A stretch of DNA of 64,000 nucleotides from Planotetraspora silvatica (GCF_016863315.1 NZ_BOOQ01000056.1:1-64000); one strand, 5' to 3'. Positions 9,981 to 20,183 are shown, numbered from the stretch's first letter. The notes: a model not told the origin generated them from the letters alone. A program made the numbers and translations.

Positions 9981-10988
9981 GTGCTCGAGATCAGCACCGT
10001 CGACTACCACACCGCAGGAGAGCCGTTCAGGATCGTCACCGGCGGCGCGCCCGACCTGCACGGTTCCACCGTGCTGGACCGCCGGGGGAACGCCGCGGCC
10101 GTCGAGCCCGACCGGGTGCGGCGACTGCTGGTCCATGAGCCCCGGGGCCACGCTGACATGTACGGCTGTTTCGTCACCCCGCCGGACGACGACGGTGCGT
10201 CGTTCGGCGCGGTGTTCTTCCACAAGGACGGCTATTCCACCGCGTGCGGGCACGGCACCATCGCACTCGGCGTCTGGGCGGTCGAGACCGGCCGGGTCGA
10301 CGCGCCGCCGGACGGCGAGGTGACGATCTGGATCGATGTGCCGTCCGGCCGGGTTGCCGCCGTGGTCCAGGTGTCCGGCGGGAAGCCGCGGTCGGTGCGG
10401 TTCCGCAACATCCCGGCATTCGTCCACGCGCGTGACGTGACCGTGGACACCGAGGCCGGCGCCGTGCCGGTCGACATCGCCTACGGCGGCGCGTTCTACG
10501 CCTCGGTCCCGGCGGATCGGTTCGGTGCGACCGTCACCCCGGGCGACCTCCCCCGGCTGATCGCACTGAGCCGCCAGATCAGGTCCGCGCTCGACGCCCG
10601 CCAGGCCGCCGAGCACCCCGCGGATCCCCGCCTGTCCGGCATATACGGCGTGACGTTCTATGAGGACCTGCCCCGTCCCGCGGAAGGCGGCGCACATCAG
10701 CGCAGTTGCACCGTCTTCGCCGACGGCGAGGTGGACAGGTCGCCATGCGGCAGCGGGACCTCCGCCAGGCTGGCGCTTCTCGCCGACGAGGGCCGCCTGA
10801 GCGACGGGCCACTGGTCCACGACAGCGTTGTGGGGACGAGATTCCTCGGACGCGTTCTCGGCACCGAGACCACGCTGGGACGGGCCGGCTACCGCACCGA
10901 GGTCGAGGGCATGGCCTTCCGCACCGGTGAGCACCTTTTTGTACTTGACAGCGACGACCCGCTCGGCGAAGGCTTCACTCTGCGATGA
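9981..10988 (+). CDS. Proline racemase / 4-hydroxyproline 2-epimerase family enzyme
   Basis: Cofactor-independent racemase family, 335 aa from the GTG at 9981, which has GAGGAGAG upstream; the open frame begins at 9918 but that part is not conserved. Both catalytic cysteines are present: CGHG in STACGHGTIAL and the second in VDRSPCGSGT. Two cysteines are expected for a racemase or epimerase, whereas trans-3-hydroxy-L-proline dehydratases have Thr in place of one. Likely substrates are proline or 4-hydroxyproline. It overlaps the next gene by ATGA. Confidence 0.9.
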   Translation: MLEISTVDYHTAGEPFRIVTGGAPDLHGSTVLDRRGNAAAVEPDRVRRLLVHEPRGHADMYGCFVTPPDDDGASFGAVFFHKDGYSTACGHGTIALGVWAVETGRVDAPPDGEVTIWIDVPSGRVAAVVQVSGGKPRSVRFRNIPAFVHARDVTVDTEAGAVPVDIAYGGAFYASVPADRFGATVTPGDLPRLIALSRQIRSALDARQAAEHPADPRLSGIYGVTFYEDLPRPAEGGAHQRSCTVFADGEVDRSPCGSGTSARLALLADEGRLSDGPLVHDSVVGTRFLGRVLGTETTLGRAGYRTEVEGMAFRTGEHLFVLDSDDPLGEGFTLR

Positions 10989-11902
10989 CCCACCCGCCCT
11001 ACGTCGACCTACCGGCCATCACCGCCGCCGTGTCTCTCCCCGCCGCGATGGACGCTCTGGAGGAGGCGCTGCGCGCGGGATGGCCGGGGCAGGACCCGCT
11101 GCGCACGTCGGTTCCGACGCGGTCGGGCGAGTTCCTGCTCATGCCGAGCGAGGGACCACGCTACGTGGGGATCAAAGTCATCACCGTCGCGCCGGACAAC
11201 CCCACCCGGCGACTCCCCCGCATCCAAGGCGTCTACGTCCTGCATGACGCCGACTCGATGACCCCGCTGGCGCTGTTCGACGCCGCCGCACTCACCATGC
11301 TCCGGACGCCCGCGGTGTCGGCCGTCGCCACGAGACATCTGGCCCGGCCGGACGCCACCGAACTGGTCGTGGCCGGCACCGGACCTCAAGCGCTCGGCCA
11401 CGTCCACGCCATGCGGGCGGTGCGTCCCATCGAGCGGGTCGGCGTCGTCGGGCGCACGCCCGAGTCGACCGCCGCCTTCGCCCAGAAGTTGGGCGACCTG
11501 GAGATACCGGCCTACGCGGCCGGCGCCGAGGACGTGCGGAAGGCTCATGTCCTGTGCCTGTGCACGACGGCCCGCAGCCCGGTCGTGCCGGACACGTGGA
11601 TCGGCGATCAGGCGCATCTCAACGTCGTCGGCTCGCACGAGCCCACGGCACGCGAGGTGGAGACCGCGACCGTGGCGCGGAGCCACGTCGTCGTCGAGTC
11701 ACGTGAGGCCGCGCTCGCCGAAGCGGGAGATCTGGTGATGGCACTGGCGGACGGCGTTCCGCCGTCGGTCATCATCGCCGATCTGGCCGAACTCGTCCGC
11801 GGCGCGACCGTGGACACCGCTGGGATCACCCTCTTCAAGTCCGTGGGAACCGGCTGGGAGGATCTCGTGGTGGCCGCGCTCGCCTACGAGCGACTCTCGT
11901 AA
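10985..11902 (+). CDS. Ornithine cyclodeaminase / mu-crystallin family protein
   Basis: 305-aa NAD(P)-binding enzyme. The substrate lysine lies in GIKVITVAPDN and the Rossmann glycine motif is AGTGPQALGH. Family members include ornithine cyclodeaminase, alanine dehydrogenase and delta1-pyrroline-2-carboxylate reductase. Next to a proline racemase-family gene and a peptide importer, a pyrroline-2-carboxylate reductase role in proline or hydroxyproline breakdown is most attractive; this is inference. The ATG overlaps the upstream stop. Last gene of the rightward operon. Confidence 0.87.
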   Translation: MTHPPYVDLPAITAAVSLPAAMDALEEALRAGWPGQDPLRTSVPTRSGEFLLMPSEGPRYVGIKVITVAPDNPTRRLPRIQGVYVLHDADSMTPLALFDAAALTMLRTPAVSAVATRHLARPDATELVVAGTGPQALGHVHAMRAVRPIERVGVVGRTPESTAAFAQKLGDLEIPAYAAGAEDVRKAHVLCLCTTARSPVVPDTWIGDQAHLNVVGSHEPTAREVETATVARSHVVVESREAALAEAGDLVMALADGVPPSVIIADLAELVRGATVDTAGITLFKSVGTGWEDLVVAALAYERLS

Positions 11903-11949
11903 CGCGGCACGTATCCGGATCGGTCCCCGTCACGAACGCCATGGCCGTC

Positions 11950-11987
11950 AATCCTTCCTCCGCGGCGCCGTACGCGGAGGAAGGATT
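11950..11987. terminator. Perfect 15-bp hairpin terminator, probably bidirectional
   Basis: Arms 11950-11964 and 11973-11987 are perfectly complementary around an 8-base loop. It lies 48 bp after the rightward operon and 150 bp after the leftward defence operon, so it can stop both converging transcripts. Confidence 0.85.
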
Positions 11988-12003
11988 ATGGGACTGCGAG
12001 AGT

Positions 12004-12144
12004 ATGACGCGCCGATTGGCTGCCACACTGACGCCGCTCCACGATGTAACCCTGGAGAGGCTCGCTCTGCTTCGCGACGATCCGGCGGAGTATCTCGACG
12101 TTCAGGACGCCGCGGCGGAGCGACTCAACCAGGCGATCAGGTAG
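12004..12144 (+). CDS. Small ORF, doubtful
   Basis: A 46-codon frame beginning MTRRLAATL and rich in Leu, Asp and Arg. It sits after the terminator, lacks a convincing ribosome site and overlaps the last 8 bp of the convergent helicase gene. It may be a remnant or chance. Confidence 0.15.
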   Translation: MTRRLAATLTPLHDVTLERLALLRDDPAEYLDVQDAAAERLNQAIR

Positions 12145-15100
12145 CAACGGCGAGGCCTCGGCCGTCCAACAGGGAACGAAGCACCATTACAGCTGTACCT
12201 CGGCTGAGGTCTTCGTGGTAGCGCTGGTTGCGGAAGCTCCTCAGGCACCCATAGCAGGATGTCTCCTCCCCGCATTCGCAGTTGGCCACCCGGGAAAGTG
12301 CGGACTCAGCAACCTGCTCGAGCGAGCGTGCGATACGAAGGACGCTGCCCGCCCCTCCGGGCACGGCGTCGAACATGACGATCCCGAGCCGACCTCCCGG
12401 CCGGGCGAACAGAGCACCGTCGATGTCGTCGCGGCTCAACTCCAAGCGCTCTGCCGCACCTTCGAGCAGCGCGTACAGGGCTGAACGCCAGTGCACAGGG
12501 CCGGCGGACGGCGGCATCGCGAGATGGTCGAAGCTCAGGTCCAGAATGTCGGTCTCGTAGGGATGTGCGAGCGATCGCAGCTGAAGCGGGCCGGTGCAGT
12601 CCGTGCCGCGCAGCAGGTGGGTGTGCGTCTTGCCAGTCTTCGCTCCCAGGGGAACTCCGGCGCCGCACCAGTCGCAGATCAGGTAGCCGACCCCCGTGGT
12701 GCCCTCCGAGACGGCGATCAGCCGGCCACGTGATCCGGCACTCCCGCGCACGGTCCCGCCGTTCGCAGTCTTCCAGGTGAACTCTTCGACCTCCTCCGCC
12801 GCCAGGGACAGGACATGCGTGGCCCCGTTCCAGCTGCGCCTGGGCGGCGTGGTCGTGGTCTTGGACGCCTTGGCCTCGGCGACGAACCCGAACTCGGGCA
12901 CGTAGTACTGCCGGGGCGCGCTTCTCGCGACGTTCGAACACAGAGGACAAATGGGGTCGAGCTCGTCGTCGCTTTCCCGGTAGTGCTGGCAGTGCTCGCA
13001 GATCGCGTAGAACTTGCCGACAAGCTCCCGGTCCGGCAGTCGGTACACCCCTCCAGACCGCCACAGCAGACCGCCCGCCACGACCTCGGCGCCGGGTGCG
13101 TACTCGTAGATCGCAGCCGACAGGTCCCGGGTGAGTTCCAGCTTGGCCCCGACCGCCTCGCCGGAGTAGCTGGTGCGCAGCTCGACGGTGTCGACCGGGA
13201 ATCCGTACTTGGGCAGCACGTTCCGATTCGCGAGATAGCCGAGCAGATCTCGCTGGGTGAGCGTGTTGATCGTCTTCGCGTATCGGGCCACAAGATGGTC
13301 CTTGCGCTCCTCGTACGCCTTGCGGCGACGCTCTTCGAAGATCTCCACATCGAGGGTGAGCTGCCGCCCGACCTCGTCCAGCAGGCGGGCCAGTTCGTCC
13401 ACCCATTCGCCGGTGTTGACGCCGATTTCGCGCTGGACCCCGGGTGGGAGCACCCGCATCAGAGATTGGAGGACTTCCCGCGGAACTGGTGTAAGGAACG
13501 ATCGAACACGCGACGCAGGTGCGCCCTTACCGCCGGGAAGGAAGAAGTCCCCCGCAGTGCTCCACGTCTCCCCCGTCGTCTGCCTGGCGTCACGGAAGAA
13601 CGCAGAGAGCGCAATCGAGTGAGCATGTCGCCGATCGATGCGCTCATTTCCGAGCGGCACGTACGGCGCCCGCACCTTGCCCGCGATCATCGACACGGGG
13701 TCCTGGAACCGGGACAGGTCATGGGAGCGTCGCTGCGCGTAAGTGACCACAAGAGCCGCCGAGTCGGTACGCCGTCCTGCCCGCCCCGCCCGCTGCACGT
13801 AGTTGGCCGTTGTCGGTGGCATGTTGCGCAGTACCACCGACTGCAGCTCGCCCACGTCGACGCCGAGTTCGAACGTGGTCGAGCAGGACAGCATGTTGAC
13901 CTCGCCCCGCAGGAACTTCTGCTGGATGTCCGCCGCTTCGAGGCTGGTCCACTGGGCCGTGTGCTCGCGGGCGACCAGAGGCACCGGCGTCACCGACCGG
14001 TAAACGGATCGGTAGTGATTGTCGTCCTCACCGGCGACCGGAACGGGGAAGGACTCGAGCGTGCCCCCGCATCTCATCGTCGGGCATACTCCGCGGACGG
14101 ATACGGCCGAGACACGCCGGCACACTCCGCACCGATACACAGGACTGTCGACGGGTGAAAGCCGCAGCCACGTGTGATCCACCTGCCGGACCGTCCCCAG
14201 CCCCCGGACAGTCTCGGAGGCGAGCCACCCGTAGCGTTGCGCGGTGATCACCTTCCAACAGCCACGGAGCACATCCTTCGGGTCGGCGTCGGACCCAAGC
14301 GCTGTGAGCACCCGCTGGACATAGTCCAGGCGCCGGTTGACACCGCGTGTGGGCAACCAGCTGAGCACCTTCCGGGTCGGCTCGGATCCGTCCTCGCGAA
14401 CGAAGAGCGGCCCAAGCCGCGGGGCGAATGCCTCATCTCGCGGATCGACCTCGTCGGGCATGTGGAGCACTCCGGACTGGCGTAGCGTACGCAACAGTTC
14501 CGACAGCAGTCCCCAACATTCGTCGTCGGACAGCCCGAGGGCTTTCAACCCGGCTGGGGTCGGCCACCGGGACTCGCGGTCGAGGTCGACACGGATCAAG
14601 CCGAGCCCTTCCAGGGACTGCCGATCGTCCATCGCGACGAGTTCCTGCATGATCCACAGCGCGACCTCGCGTTCGCGCTGCTGCCTCGTCATACGCCGCT
14701 CGAACACGTGGGCGCGGTCAGCCGCCTTGGCGACGTAGAACGTCAGGTCCGCCACGCTGACCGCCTCGCCGTCGCGGGTGGCCGCCTGCAATCCTTCCAG
14801 GAGGAGCCGCCGATGCTGGATGCTCGCGTAGCTCGACTCGAAGTACGGGGCGAAGAACGCGGCGGCCTGCCTGCTGTCGCTGAAGGACAGCAGCTTGCGG
14901 CCCTCTCCCGGTTGATCGGCGATCTCGTCCTTGCTGGCTGGTGGCAGCGCTTGATAGAGGGCGGTTGCCAGAACGGCTACCGCCGCGTCGTTGCCGCTCT
15001 CGAAGAGCCGGACCGAGCCTGGGCCTCGTGCGCCGCAGACGCCGCAGCCCTGTGGCGAGTCGTGGAGGGTCCTGATTCTGTGGACCGGCCAGAGCGAGGT

Positions 15101-16795
15101 CTCAGAACACTCATTCCGCAAGCAGCCCAGAGGACGATGAGACCCAGCGTGCAGTGCGCCGCAGGTTGGGCACAGATAGGCCATGTCGGCCTTGATTTCC
15201 GGCGTGCCCTCGATGTCCTCGTCGTCCTCGTCGGCGACCACCGGGGCGTCACCCAGAAGCAGCCACACTCGCTGCTCGTCCTGCCTGATCCTCGGAGCGA
15301 AGACATAACCACCATCGCCGTGCCGTACCGCCCCGACCAGGTGGACGGCGCCGCAGCGTTTGCAGGCGCCGAACTCGAACATGGCGCCCTGGCATGTGCC
15401 GCAGATCTCGTGGCGACCTAGCGACACGTGCGGCCCGCTGCCGGTAAGGCAGGTGAAGGCGCCCTCGGTTGCTCTCGCGAACAGGTGGTACCGGGCCGAA
15501 AGCACGGGCGAGGCCGACAGGTCACGTACCCTGCTGCCAACGGCGACCACAGCTGCCAGCGACTCCGCCGGCCGGTCCGCGGGGTCGAACAGCAGCGGCG
15601 CCAGCTCTCCGAACATCTGAGGGCCTGCGGCGAGACGCTCACGTAGGTCGGCCATGCCCTGTTCGTGCGCCAAGACGAACCCGGGGTCGTCACCGACGAA
15701 GCCGCGTTCCTTGGCCAGCACCAAGATCTCCGAGCCGGGGTCCTCCGCCTGCGCGAGCTGCCGGTAAAGCTCGGCCGGCAGCGGCCCCCAAAACGGCGCC
15801 ACCGGGAGCTGCACCCGGCTGGCACGCACGAGGTCCCGCCGAGAGACGTCCTCGGGGACCCACTCGAATGACGCGTCGAACAGCTTGGTGGCAAAGTCGG
15901 TGACGGCCGTGGGATTGTCGCCCACGGTCGCACTCGTGGCGATGCACTGCAGTGGCTGGTCCGGCGCGACACGATCGTGCAGGCGGCGCAGCAGCATGGC
16001 AAGCTCAGCGGCCTTGGCGCCGTCGTAGACATGGGCCTCGTCCAGCGCGATGAATCGCCAGCTCCGCCCCTCGAACAGATCCAGGTCGGCCGGGCGGAGC
16101 AACAGGTACTCGAGCATCGCGTAGTTGGTCAGCAGGATGTGGGGTGGGGCTGCCCGCATCTCGTCACGACTGAGCAACTCGTTCGGCAACCGCTGCGCAC
16201 CCGGATTGAGCGCCTCAAAGGTCTCCGCGGCTACGCGGGCGCTTGCTGGCGTGTCGCCGGTGTAGCGGCCGAAGGTGATCTGCGGGACCTGCGCGAGAAG
16301 CTGCCGGAGGCGCTTGAGCTGGTCGTTGGCCAGCGCGTTCATCGGGTAGAGCAGCAGAGCCCGCACACCGGGGCCGAGCTCACCGCGCGAATGCTCGGCG
16401 ATGAGGGAGTTCAGGATCGGCAGCAAGAAGCTCTCGGTCTTGCCGGACCCGGTACCCGTGGCGACCACGATGTTCCGCCCGCGCGCCGCCTTCCGCAGAG
16501 CCTGCTCCTGGTGCTTGTACAGGGGCCGATCCAGCGGCAGCTCCGGACCGCCCAGCGCTGTGAAAGCCGGGTCGAGCACACCCTCCCTGATGAGCTGACG
16601 TGGGGTCGCCCCCGTCGCGTACGGCGGGGTGGCCTCCAGCAGTGGCCCCTTGGTCAGCATGGGGCTGCGGGTGATCTCGGCTGCCAGCGCCTCGGCGATG
16701 CGGGGCTCACGGACCGGTAACAGGGAGCGCAGGTAACGGCGGTAGCTCTCGACGATCAGCCCGCTGGTGGACAACGCGTCCAGAGTATTGGTCAC
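12137..16795 (-). CDS. Giant DEAD/DEAH helicase with C-terminal DUF1998 cysteine cluster (DruE / DrmA-DrmB-like)
   Basis: 1552-aa superfamily 2 helicase of the COG1205 type. Walker A is ATGTGSGKT at about 112-120, the DEAH box is at 252-255, motif III is TSAT, and the second RecA lobe shows TTFELGVDVGEL and VQRAGRAGRR. Many paired cysteines form likely zinc sites (CGTC...CKRC, CPTC, CGVC, CEHC...CPLC, CDWC). The C-terminus has the DUF1998 signature CECGEETSCYGCL from residue 1506. In DISARM the helicase (DrmA) and DUF1998 protein (DrmB) are separate; in Druantia DruE they are one chain, as here. It starts by ATGA overlap with the 1112-aa gene. Role: DNA translocation or unwinding in an anti-phage complex, by inference from family and context. 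Confidence 0.85.
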   Translation of the reverse strand: MTNTLDALSTSGLIVESYRRYLRSLLPVREPRIAEALAAEITRSPMLTKGPLLEATPPYATGATPRQLIREGVLDPAFTALGGPELPLDRPLYKHQEQALRKAARGRNIVVATGTGSGKTESFLLPILNSLIAEHSRGELGPGVRALLLYPMNALANDQLKRLRQLLAQVPQITFGRYTGDTPASARVAAETFEALNPGAQRLPNELLSRDEMRAAPPHILLTNYAMLEYLLLRPADLDLFEGRSWRFIALDEAHVYDGAKAAELAMLLRRLHDRVAPDQPLQCIATSATVGDNPTAVTDFATKLFDASFEWVPEDVSRRDLVRASRVQLPVAPFWGPLPAELYRQLAQAEDPGSEILVLAKERGFVGDDPGFVLAHEQGMADLRERLAAGPQMFGELAPLLFDPADRPAESLAAVVAVGSRVRDLSASPVLSARYHLFARATEGAFTCLTGSGPHVSLGRHEICGTCQGAMFEFGACKRCGAVHLVGAVRHGDGGYVFAPRIRQDEQRVWLLLGDAPVVADEDDEDIEGTPEIKADMAYLCPTCGALHAGSHRPLGCLRNECSETSLWPVHRIRTLHDSPQGCGVCGARGPGSVRLFESGNDAAVAVLATALYQALPPASKDEIADQPGEGRKLLSFSDSRQAAAFFAPYFESSYASIQHRRLLLEGLQAATRDGEAVSVADLTFYVAKAADRAHVFERRMTRQQREREVALWIMQELVAMDDRQSLEGLGLIRVDLDRESRWPTPAGLKALGLSDDECWGLLSELLRTLRQSGVLHMPDEVDPRDEAFAPRLGPLFVREDGSEPTRKVLSWLPTRGVNRRLDYVQRVLTALGSDADPKDVLRGCWKVITAQRYGWLASETVRGLGTVRQVDHTWLRLSPVDSPVYRCGVCRRVSAVSVRGVCPTMRCGGTLESFPVPVAGEDDNHYRSVYRSVTPVPLVAREHTAQWTSLEAADIQQKFLRGEVNMLSCSTTFELGVDVGELQSVVLRNMPPTTANYVQRAGRAGRRTDSAALVVTYAQRRSHDLSRFQDPVSMIAGKVRAPYVPLGNERIDRRHAHSIALSAFFRDARQTTGETWSTAGDFFLPGGKGAPASRVRSFLTPVPREVLQSLMRVLPPGVQREIGVNTGEWVDELARLLDEVGRQLTLDVEIFEERRRKAYEERKDHLVARYAKTINTLTQRDLLGYLANRNVLPKYGFPVDTVELRTSYSGEAVGAKLELTRDLSAAIYEYAPGAEVVAGGLLWRSGGVYRLPDRELVGKFYAICEHCQHYRESDDELDPICPLCSNVARSAPRQYYVPEFGFVAEAKASKTTTTPPRRSWNGATHVLSLAAEEVEEFTWKTANGGTVRGSAGSRGRLIAVSEGTTGVGYLICDWCGAGVPLGAKTGKTHTHLLRGTDCTGPLQLRSLAHPYETDILDLSFDHLAMPPSAGPVHWRSALYALLEGAAERLELSRDDIDGALFARPGGRLGIVMFDAVPGGAGSVLRIARSLEQVAESALSRVANCECGEETSCYGCLRSFRNQRYHEDLSRGTAVMVLRSLLDGRGLAVAT

Positions 16796-19700
16796 TGCAT
16801 CTCCGTATTCGCCCGGCTGACCAACAGCTCGGCCAGCACGAGATCAATGGTCACGAGATCGGGAGCGATGGCCGCCAGCCGGGTCCAGTCGGCGCGAAAA
16901 GTCTGCTCCGCCGTACGGCACTGCGCGTCGCCCCGGGCGGCAAGCCGCGCGACCATCGCGAAGGCGATCGACGCAGCCGGGAGGCTACGCCATCCTCCTA
17001 GCCCCTCCGGATTCCTGCGCTGGTCAAGCTGCGGAAGGAGGTCTAACCGCTCGGCCCGGCGCAGCACAGCATCGGCGGTCTTGACGGCGTACAACGCCAT
17101 GCTGCCGACCTCTCGGGCGCCCGCCTCGCCGCGCGCGTCGAACAGCCGCCGTGCCGCCGACGCACGGGTATCGGCGTCGAGGAGGGCCCGGGGGACGACG
17201 TTCGCTGCGCGCCAAATGCCTTCAATCTGCTGAGGGGTCATGTGGACCAGCCGGTCGGCGTCCGCCCCGAAGCGGCCCACGCCGACGAACGGGTCGGCTC
17301 CATCGGCCACGATCTCCCTGAGTACCTCGCCACACTGCCGCTCGGCTGCGGCGAAACAATCCTCGTCCTGCAAGCCGCCCGCGAGCGCGGCGACCGCCGG
17401 CACGACCGGCCACATCCTTCTTGCGGCGTCCGCGTTCACCGTGGCCGGTACGGCTGTCGCGGCCAAGCCTGAGGAGATCAGACAGGCCAGAGTGCGCGCG
17501 GGCTTCAGGCCAAGGCCGACCAGTGCGCTCTGAGCGTCGAAAGGACGCCGCTGAATCGGCTGCGAACAGGTCATGAGGAACCGCTGCAGATCGGAGGCAG
17601 GCCGCAGCCGCTCCGCCAGGTCGATCATCATCCAGACACGCCACAGACCGTCGACTTCATCGGGGAAGTCGCCTTCTCCCGAGATGAAACGCGCCAGCGC
17701 CGTCTCCTCCGGGTCATCGGAGATGACGTGTCCGTCTCCGCCCACCATGAGGTACTGCTTGGGCCAGCGTGGCCACTCCACGGGCACCCACGGGTCGTCC
17801 ACCTGCAACAGCACCAGCAGCGGCCCGGCATCGCGCAACTCGAGAGGTAACGGGACCGACCCGTCAGCATCTACCGGCTCGACTATTGGCTCGCGCCAGG
17901 GCGCGGTGGACGCGTAGATGCCCGCCGTGAGCCCGTCCACCGGCACGTGGTCGACGAGCCGGAGGTGATCTCCCTCGCGTTCAGCCGCGTGTGCGAGCTG
18001 GCGCGGCCGTACGCTCCCGACCCGGATGACGTCGCTGCCGACCTCAAGGAGAAGGTCGGCCAGCTTGTGCTCGGCAATGGTGTCGGCGATCTTCACGAGG
18101 TCGAACCGGGCCGTCCCCTCCTGCGGCCGCCCGCTCGCCGGCAGGTCCTGTACAACATTGCCCCCGACGACGACGTGCAACGAGGGCAGCGCGAAACGTG
18201 TCTCGGGCACGCGGACGAGCAGGGCTCCAGGTGCATCGGCGAACGAGTCGGCGGGAATGCGCAGCGGTCCAGCCCGCCAGATGGGCGACTCGGCCTCTCG
18301 CTCGTGCATGACCTCGACGCGAGGCGGCGTGACGACCAGCGGCTCCGTCTGCTCACCAGTCCGATACTCCGCGATCGCCGCCAAATCTGCCGAGCCGTAT
18401 GAGATGGCCCGCGGCGCTGCCTGCGCCCCCACTGCCGCGGTGAGCTCCGCCTTCCCCTGGGCGAGCCCGGCCGCGCCGAAGAGGCGCACCCGCGGAGTGA
18501 AGCGGGCGCCAAGTCCTTCCGCGACGAAGACCGTCCGCTTTGCCCCGCGGCCCAGCGGTCCACGGACCACGATGTCGAAGGCTCCCAAGACCGGGCGGCT
18601 GGGGAACGCGTCTTCGATCTCGGTGATCGACAAGGGGCCGCTGATCGTGTGGCTGCTGGACATGACCGCCTCGTCGCTCCCGACCCGGCGGACGTCGACC
18701 TGCCAGGTCGTCTCGGCTCCCTCCTGGCCTGGAAGCCAGACCTCTGGCATCTTCGCGTAGACGGGACTCCCATACGGCGTGGTGACACCGGCGACGGGAT
18801 CGCCGGTCACGATCCGCGGACGGGTATAGCCGCGGACGGGCCTGCGGCTGCCGGGAAGCCCGGCCAGCCCCAGCGACCGGACGCCTTCCAGGGAGACTTG
18901 CCGCAGCCGCCACCCCGTCCAGCCCAGCGGCAACTGCCCCTCGATGGTCACGGCCAGCGGGCCGTCCGTTGTGAGCTCGTGCTCGCCGGGATAGGCGACC
19001 CAGACCACGTCCGGTGGCAGTGGCATCGTCGCGGGAAGCCGTCTGCCATCCTCAGCGAACACCAGCATCGGCGCAGCCGGGTCGATCACCTGCAGCTCGG
19101 TTTGGTGCTGCCAGCCCGCCAGCGCGACGACGGCGGTCCGCACCGGCTTGAGCAGGCTGAAGTTCGTGGCGGGCGCGGCCTCGGCCACCCCCACCCACTG
19201 AGCGCGGCTGCGCACCGTGCTGATGACCCCGTCGGCTGTCACGGTCCACGTCGCCAGACCGTCAGGCGTGTCGCCGACCGCAGGCAGGACAACCTCGACG
19301 CCACGACCGAACGGATCGAGGGCGATCCGGGGCCGTTCCGCCCTGGTGCGGCTCTCCCCCGATGAGCTCGGAACACTGAGGTCGAGCTGTCGCTCGGCCG
19401 CCAGTTCCTGGGCGCGGGCCAGCACCCGGGGTGGAAGCGCAACGCCATCGAGGTCCGGAGCCGGATCCCTGAGCCGGTCGAGCAGGTCGAAGGTGCGCTC
19501 CACGAAGTCCAACGCGAACTCCGTGCCGTGCTGCAGGAACCTGCGGGCCGGCACATCGAGGTTGTCGAGCCGGTGTTCAGTCCCGGGCGACGTCGCCCAG
19601 GCAAGGAACGCCTCGGCGTCGAGCCCCCGGTCGCTCACTCTGCGATGGGCGATGAGGCGGAAATAGTCCTCCAGGCAGTACGTGGGAATGCCGGTGTGCA

Positions 19701-20130
19701 TGAGGATCGGGCCGACGTACGGCATCGGCATGCCCTGGAACGTCGGCATGCCAAGGGCGTCAACCGCGTTGGCGAAGCCCTTACCCCAGGTGGCCTGCTC
19801 CTCAGGCAGTCCCCGGTATCCGACGGCAGTCCAGAGATCTCGCCAGAACTCCCCGCGCCGGTAATGGCGGGCGGCGACGGCCGTCATGGCCACGGCCACG
19901 CAGGCAGGCCATCGCGTGAAGAAGGTGTGTGGCTTGCGCCCGCTGGCGAGCCACTTCGAGTAAACCCTGCCGAGGACGGCTGCGACCTGCTCGCTGTGCC
20001 CGTCCTTGATGTCGACCTCGGCGACTAGGGAGGAGCCACGCAGCCGTTTCGACCATGCCCCCTCCCGGAGGTTCAGCAGCTCGGTAGCGCCGACCTTCCT
20101 GGCAGGACTTCCGTCTTCAGCCTCCGCCAT
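16792..20130 (-). CDS. Large protein of unknown fold, partner of the DUF1998 helicase (possible DruH analogue)
   Basis: 1112 aa; I recognise no catalytic motif. The N-terminus (VGATELLNLREGAW) recurs in the stub at 22324-22575. After it comes an aromatic and Arg-rich segment (about 65-115: HTFFTRWPACVAVAM, HYRRGEFWRDLW), then a long region predicted to be mostly beta-strand (about 270-780), then a helical C-terminus. Size and tight ATGA coupling to a helicase-DUF1998 gene recall the large DruH partner of Druantia type III, but I cannot confirm homology by eye. GAGG lies before the ATG. The 53-bp gap to the DUF262 gene is the widest spacing in this half of the operon. Confidence 0.8.
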   Translation of the reverse strand: MAEAEDGSPARKVGATELLNLREGAWSKRLRGSSLVAEVDIKDGHSEQVAAVLGRVYSKWLASGRKPHTFFTRWPACVAVAMTAVAARHYRRGEFWRDLWTAVGYRGLPEEQATWGKGFANAVDALGMPTFQGMPMPYVGPILMHTGIPTYCLEDYFRLIAHRRVSDRGLDAEAFLAWATSPGTEHRLDNLDVPARRFLQHGTEFALDFVERTFDLLDRLRDPAPDLDGVALPPRVLARAQELAAERQLDLSVPSSSGESRTRAERPRIALDPFGRGVEVVLPAVGDTPDGLATWTVTADGVISTVRSRAQWVGVAEAAPATNFSLLKPVRTAVVALAGWQHQTELQVIDPAAPMLVFAEDGRRLPATMPLPPDVVWVAYPGEHELTTDGPLAVTIEGQLPLGWTGWRLRQVSLEGVRSLGLAGLPGSRRPVRGYTRPRIVTGDPVAGVTTPYGSPVYAKMPEVWLPGQEGAETTWQVDVRRVGSDEAVMSSSHTISGPLSITEIEDAFPSRPVLGAFDIVVRGPLGRGAKRTVFVAEGLGARFTPRVRLFGAAGLAQGKAELTAAVGAQAAPRAISYGSADLAAIAEYRTGEQTEPLVVTPPRVEVMHEREAESPIWRAGPLRIPADSFADAPGALLVRVPETRFALPSLHVVVGGNVVQDLPASGRPQEGTARFDLVKIADTIAEHKLADLLLEVGSDVIRVGSVRPRQLAHAAEREGDHLRLVDHVPVDGLTAGIYASTAPWREPIVEPVDADGSVPLPLELRDAGPLLVLLQVDDPWVPVEWPRWPKQYLMVGGDGHVISDDPEETALARFISGEGDFPDEVDGLWRVWMMIDLAERLRPASDLQRFLMTCSQPIQRRPFDAQSALVGLGLKPARTLACLISSGLAATAVPATVNADAARRMWPVVPAVAALAGGLQDEDCFAAAERQCGEVLREIVADGADPFVGVGRFGADADRLVHMTPQQIEGIWRAANVVPRALLDADTRASAARRLFDARGEAGAREVGSMALYAVKTADAVLRRAERLDLLPQLDQRRNPEGLGGWRSLPAASIAFAMVARLAARGDAQCRTAEQTFRADWTRLAAIAPDLVTIDLVLAELLVSRANTEMQ

Positions 20131-20183
20131 TTCAGGCCTCGACGCGATTAGTCATGACAAGTACCACTATTCCTAGATACGGA

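Noticed and set aside
12815-14158. 447-codon rightward frame opposite the DUF1998 helicase
   Set aside because: Shadow of the helicase gene; no ribosome site or domain.
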